From contig JAQGJO010000375.1 in NCBI GenBank assembly GCA_028290595.1, positions 1 through 9,378 on the forward strand: a DNA stretch of 9,378 nucleotides, given 5' to 3'. Shown in pieces: positions 7,256 to 9,378 of this stretch. The position numbers and the translations under genes were made by a program. The DNA is from Hyphomicrobiales bacterium. Its GTDB lineage: Bacteria; Pseudomonadota; Alphaproteobacteria; Rhizobiales; Beijerinckiaceae. The notes beneath the pieces are model-generated. The model was not told the origin of the DNA, searched no databases, and worked only from the letters and a program-made list of their open reading frames with translations. How positions within the stretch are numbered: position 1 is the stretch's first letter; every line of letters begins with the position of its first letter.

Positions 7256-7729
7256 ATGCCCGACATCATGCATTTGCTCGCCGTCAAGGCGCCGGCTGAC
7301 AAGGTTTACGATGCGATCACCACACCTGATGGCGTTCGCAACTGGTGGACGCGCACTGCCGATCTTGCAACGAAAGTCGGCGGGACCGGTGCGTTTCGTT
7401 TTCCTCACTACGGCCCCTCATCGGAGACACAAGTCAGGATCGACGACCTGCAGCGACCAGCGCGGGTCGCATGGTCGGTGCTGTCGTCCTTTCATCCCGA
7501 ATGGCGCGATACTACGATTGCTTTCGACATGGCTGAGAATGGTGACGCCACGCGCATCGCATTCGCGCACCGCGGCTTCAAAGAAGCGAATGAGGCTTAC
7601 GCGCTCTTCACGACAGGCTGGGCCTATTACCTCGTCAGCCTGAAACGATATGTGGAAATCGGCGAAGGCGGGCCAAACCCGGATGTGGATTTCATCCGCA
7701 TATTCGAGAACACGCGCTCGATGGCGTAA
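7256..7729 (+). CDS. SRPBCC/AHSA1-family protein (second of two)
   Basis: This 157-residue protein also has the SRPBCC/AHSA1 fold but is only distantly similar to the first copy. It begins HLLAVKAPADKVYDAITTPD, followed by GVRNWWT, the first strand and helices of the cavity. It continues with GAFRFPHYG, RPARVAWSVLSSFHPEW and DATRIAFAHRGF, and ends with the long C-terminal helix TGWAYYLVSLKRYVEIGEGG. The shared VKAP..K and WW signatures place both copies in one superfamily, while the differing middles suggest different ligands rather than a recent duplication. The start at 7256 is preceded by a weak GGAA at 7245-7248. It is the last gene of the operon: a strong hairpin begins six bases after its stop, and the next gene lies on the opposite strand. 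Confidence 0.9.
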   Translation: MPDIMHLLAVKAPADKVYDAITTPDGVRNWWTRTADLATKVGGTGAFRFPHYGPSSETQVRIDDLQRPARVAWSVLSSFHPEWRDTTIAFDMAENGDATRIAFAHRGFKEANEAYALFTTGWAYYLVSLKRYVEIGEGGPNPDVDFIRIFENTRSMA

Positions 7730-7734
7730 ACGCA

Positions 7735-7773
7735 AAGCAACGCTGCGGGAACCGCTTCCCGCTTGCGTTGCTT
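7735..7773 (+). terminator. Long hairpin ending the arsR cassette
   Basis: The outer stem AAGCAACGC (7735-7743) pairs perfectly with GCGTTGCTT (7765-7773). After a small internal loop, the inner stem GCGGGAA (7745-7751) pairs with TTCCCGC (7756-7762) around the tetraloop CCGC. No T-run follows on the plus strand, and on the minus strand only TGCGTTT follows, so it is not a textbook intrinsic terminator. Its place six bases after the operon stop and between converging genes suggests a transcript end or RNA-stabilising stem. Confidence 0.6.
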
Positions 7774-7780
7774 CGGATTC

Positions 7781-7813
7781 AAAACGTGCGGAGGGCCCGC
7801 TAGGACTCTCCGC
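7781..7813 (-). terminator. Probable terminator of the hydrophilin-like gene
   Basis: On the minus strand, GCGGAG (7813-7808) pairs with CTCCGC (7793-7788) across a loop of about 14 bases, followed by ACGTTTT. The hairpin begins about 14 bases after the TAA of the Q/G/N-rich gene. The stem is short but GC-only apart from one pair, and the T-run is just four long, so the call is moderate. Confidence 0.42.
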
Positions 7814-7827
7814 CGTCTTGAAATTCA

Positions 7828-8025
7828 TTAAGATTTTCCGGGATTTTGGTTGCCCGGATTCTGGCGATCCTGGGAATGGCCACCCTGCTGCGGATTGCCC
7901 TGCCCCTGCTGATGCTGCTGGTCGGGATTCCTCTGCTGTTCGCCAGGTTTGCCTGTCTTTTTCCCAGGTTGGCCGGATTTCTGTGGGTTATTTTGCGCCG
8001 AACCGGGACGATCCTGATTTGCCAT
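7828..8025 (-). CDS. Small Q/G/N/P-rich disordered protein (hydrophilin-like), likely stress-induced
   Basis: This 65-residue protein is of unrecognised family. By count it has 16 Gln, 11 Gly, 8 Asn and 8 Pro, and no Val, Leu, Ile, Phe, Trp, Tyr or Cys, so it cannot form a hydrophobic core and is almost certainly disordered. Asn-Pro pairs recur at residues 13, 33, 44, 56 and 61 in short units such as QNNPQ, QGNPQQGG and QNPGNQNPG. The high Gly and extreme hydrophilicity meet the idea of a hydrophilin, a class linked to desiccation and osmotic protection. It is judged real because the ATG at 8025 has GGAG seven bases upstream, and an exact EcfG-type promoter lies at the right distance further up. 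A terminator-like hairpin follows the TAA. The opposite strand reads as an artificial Leu-rich frame because CAG reversed is CTG. Function is inferred only from composition and promoter. Confidence 0.8.
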   Translation of the reverse strand: MANQDRPGSAQNNPQKSGQPGKKTGKPGEQQRNPDQQHQQGQGNPQQGGHSQDRQNPGNQNPGKS

Positions 8026-8063
8026 TGCTGTTCTCCATCCTGTGGAGCTCCCCAGCCGAACTA

Positions 8064-8089
8064 AACGCCGCCGCGGACGTAAACGTTCC
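8064..8089 (-). promoter_or_regulatory. EcfG (general stress response sigma) promoter
   Basis: On the minus strand, GGAAC (8089-8085) is followed after exactly 17 bases by CGTT (8067-8064). This matches the known alphaproteobacterial EcfG/sigma-T consensus GGAAC-N16/17-CGTT with no mismatch. Transcription would start near 8055-8058, giving a leader of about 30 bases that contains the GGAG Shine-Dalgarno before the ATG at 8025. The predicted control is through the PhyR-NepR-EcfG stress pathway, whose genes are outside this window. Confidence 0.82.
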
Positions 8090-8166
8090 GCCTGCCGGGA
8101 GCTATCTTTGGAATGGCCCAGGCCTCGCTTGCGCCTTAAATCGGGCTCACGGTCAGTTGTAAGGTG

Positions 8167-9378
8167 TCAGCCGTGCGACGTCATTTCGCGCGCGTAGGAG
8201 TTATGCTCGACGATGACTGTATCGCTCAGCGAACGGCCATATTCGTCGCGCGCTTCAATCTGCAGCCGCGTGATTTGAGATGATGATGCAGGTTGCGGCA
8301 AGCGCACATGCCAGAGGTGCTCGCATGGTTCGGCCTTAACCCAGGAGCGCCGTTCCGCATCCGGTTTCGAATAATGCGCTTCGATCAGCGGATCGGTGCG
8401 GCGCACTCTAGCTAGTTGTAATTTTTCACCGCCTGCAGTGCAGGCATGCACGTGCGATATCGGGCCGCCGTCGAATAAATTGACGAACACATCGGTCGCA
8501 CCATCGGCGGTAATGACTTCAACACGCATCCGCCCTTCGGCTGCATCGAGGGCGCGGAATGTTGTCGTGTAACCGGCGCCGTCGATCGACAGAATGTGAT
8601 AACCGCTCGGACATCCGTCGCATCCCATCGCCAGCGGCATGCCTTTGTAGTCATCTGGACCGGACCACCATGATCCGCAGATGGCGGCCAGCACATGGTG
8701 ATGATGCGTCTCCGTGCTCTCGTTGCTTGCCGTCAGGTAGGCATGTTCGGTCGTATGCATATGGCCGGCGAAACTGACGGCGCGACGCCCCGCCAGCAGG
8801 GTAACGAGCTCCCGCCAGTCCGCGGTGTTGTCGCGCACGCTTTGCGGATTCCAGTTCGTCTGCAAAGGAATATGCATGCCGAGCACGATCAGCCTGTCCT
8901 TTGGCCAGTGCTGCAGAAGATTGCCGAGGAAAGCCATCTGCGCCGCGCCGATGCGGCCGCGATAGCCGCCGGCCGATCCGTCGGGCTTGACGCCCGCATA
9001 CTCGACATTGTCGAGCATGACGAACAGGGTTTTCGCATATTGAAAGGCGTAATAGTTCGGGCCGTAGCGGTCATGGAATGTCCGGCGTGCGCCCGTATTG
9101 TCGGGTGCGTCATAATCGAGATCGTGATTGCCGCCGACATTCCACCACGGAATGCCGATCTGGCCGACGACGCGGTCGTATCTGTCGAGCAAAGCCAGAT
9201 TGTCGCCGCAGATATCGCCGAGTGTCAGGCCGAATTTGGCATTCGTGTTGGCCAGTGCGCGCACGACGCCGTCGCGGATATGGTCGATATGGCGATGGGT
9301 TTCCGGCTGCGGGTCGGCGAACAGGACGACATCGAACTGGTCCGGCTCGTCGCTGGGCTGCAGGATGAAATCATGAAC
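8167..9378 (-). CDS. Calcineurin-like metallophosphoesterase with C-terminal accessory domain (5' end cut)
   Basis: The minus-strand frame is open from the window edge to the TGA at 8169-8167, giving 403 visible residues; the true start lies outside. The GTG at 9264 is not a credible start because the first metal motif lies upstream of it. Numbering from the edge, the dinuclear-metal motifs appear in order: VLFADPQPE (D22; Gln24 stands where many members have His), GDICGDN (54-60), GGNHD (82-86), GMHIPL (His169) and GHMHTTEH (205-212). A HHHH run (225-228) and CGSWWSGPDDYKG follow. From about residue 240 to the end comes a beta-rich tail (TTTFRALDA, RMRVEVI, WHVRLPQP, SDTVIVEHNS) resembling the C-terminal domain of the MetallophosN/MetallophosC subgroup, often exported. 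The substrate is unknown. The EcfG promoter lies in the gap behind its stop, so the small gene is separately controlled. Confidence 0.9.
   Translation of the reverse strand, partial: VHDFILQPSDEPDQFDVVLFADPQPETHRHIDHIRDGVVRALANTNAKFGLTLGDICGDNLALLDRYDRVVGQIGIPWWNVGGNHDLDYDAPDNTGARRTFHDRYGPNYYAFQYAKTLFVMLDNVEYAGVKPDGSAGGYRGRIGAAQMAFLGNLLQHWPKDRLIVLGMHIPLQTNWNPQSVRDNTADWRELVTLLAGRRAVSFAGHMHTTEHAYLTASNESTETHHHHVLAAICGSWWSGPDDYKGMPLAMGCDGCPSGYHILSIDGAGYTTTFRALDAAEGRMRVEVITADGATDVFVNLFDGGPISHVHACTAGGEKLQLARVRRTDPLIEAHYSKPDAERRSWVKAEPCEHLWHVRLPQPASSSQITRLQIEARDEYGRSLSDTVIVEHNSYAREMTSHG

Noticed and set aside
7748..7769. Second EcfG-like promoter (GGAAC ... CGTT) in the hairpin
   Set aside because: The gap is 13 bases, not 16-17, and both parts belong to the hairpin stem.
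7735..7813. CRISPR or small RNA gene in the hairpin region
   Set aside because: There are only two unrelated hairpins, without repeated units or a promoter; their place between converging genes fits transcript ends.
7846..8064. Plus-strand Leu-rich frame resembling a small membrane protein
   Set aside because: It is the reverse complement of the Gln-rich minus-strand gene (CAG becomes CTG). It would need a TTG start, and no convincing ribosome site is seen, while the minus strand has both an EcfG promoter and a Shine-Dalgarno.

Overview
The window looks like chromosomal DNA of a GC-rich alphaproteobacterium, most likely of the order Hyphomicrobiales (Rhizobiales). This rests on three points: the divergent tpiA / ppiD-trpE arrangement, a TctC-type solute-binding protein, and an exact match to the alphaproteobacterial EcfG (general stress response) promoter consensus. 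No exact genus can be given from the sequence alone.

Layout, left to right. (1) 1-971, minus: a nearly complete TctC/Bug-family periplasmic solute-binding protein, its last residues cut by the window edge. (2) 972-1265: an intergenic stretch holding a decayed, frameshifted C-terminal fragment of an IS630-family transposase (about 1095-1251, plus). (3) 1266-2021, minus: tpiA, triosephosphate isomerase. (4) 2022-2206: divergent promoter region with three near-identical 15-bp repeats, each centred on GTTAAC. (5) 2207-4114 and 4131-5672, plus: a PpiD/SurA-like inner-membrane-anchored periplasmic foldase followed by trpE, anthranilate synthase component I. (6) 5758-7729, plus: a compact four-gene operon of arsR-type regulator, SRPBCC/AHSA1 protein, glutathione S-transferase and a second SRPBCC/AHSA1 protein. 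Two tandem inverted repeats of form GTTAGT-N4-ACTAAC precede it, the second straddling the arsR start codon. (7) 7735-7813: two hairpins, probably terminators for the converging transcripts. (8) 7828-8025, minus: a 65-residue Q/G/N/P-rich, hydrophilin-like protein under a textbook EcfG promoter (8064-8089). (9) 8167 to the right edge, minus: a calcineurin-like metallophosphoesterase with a C-terminal accessory domain, its N-terminus outside the window.

The core metabolic genes (tpiA, ppiD, trpE) are ordinary. The accessory parts carry more interest: the self-contained arsR-SRPBCC-GST-SRPBCC cassette directly behind trpE, the stress-promoter/hydrophilin unit, and the IS630 relic. I see no evidence of a defence system, CRISPR array, RNA gene or intact mobile element. 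The best candidates for something little described are the small disordered stress protein and the operator architecture of the arsR cassette.
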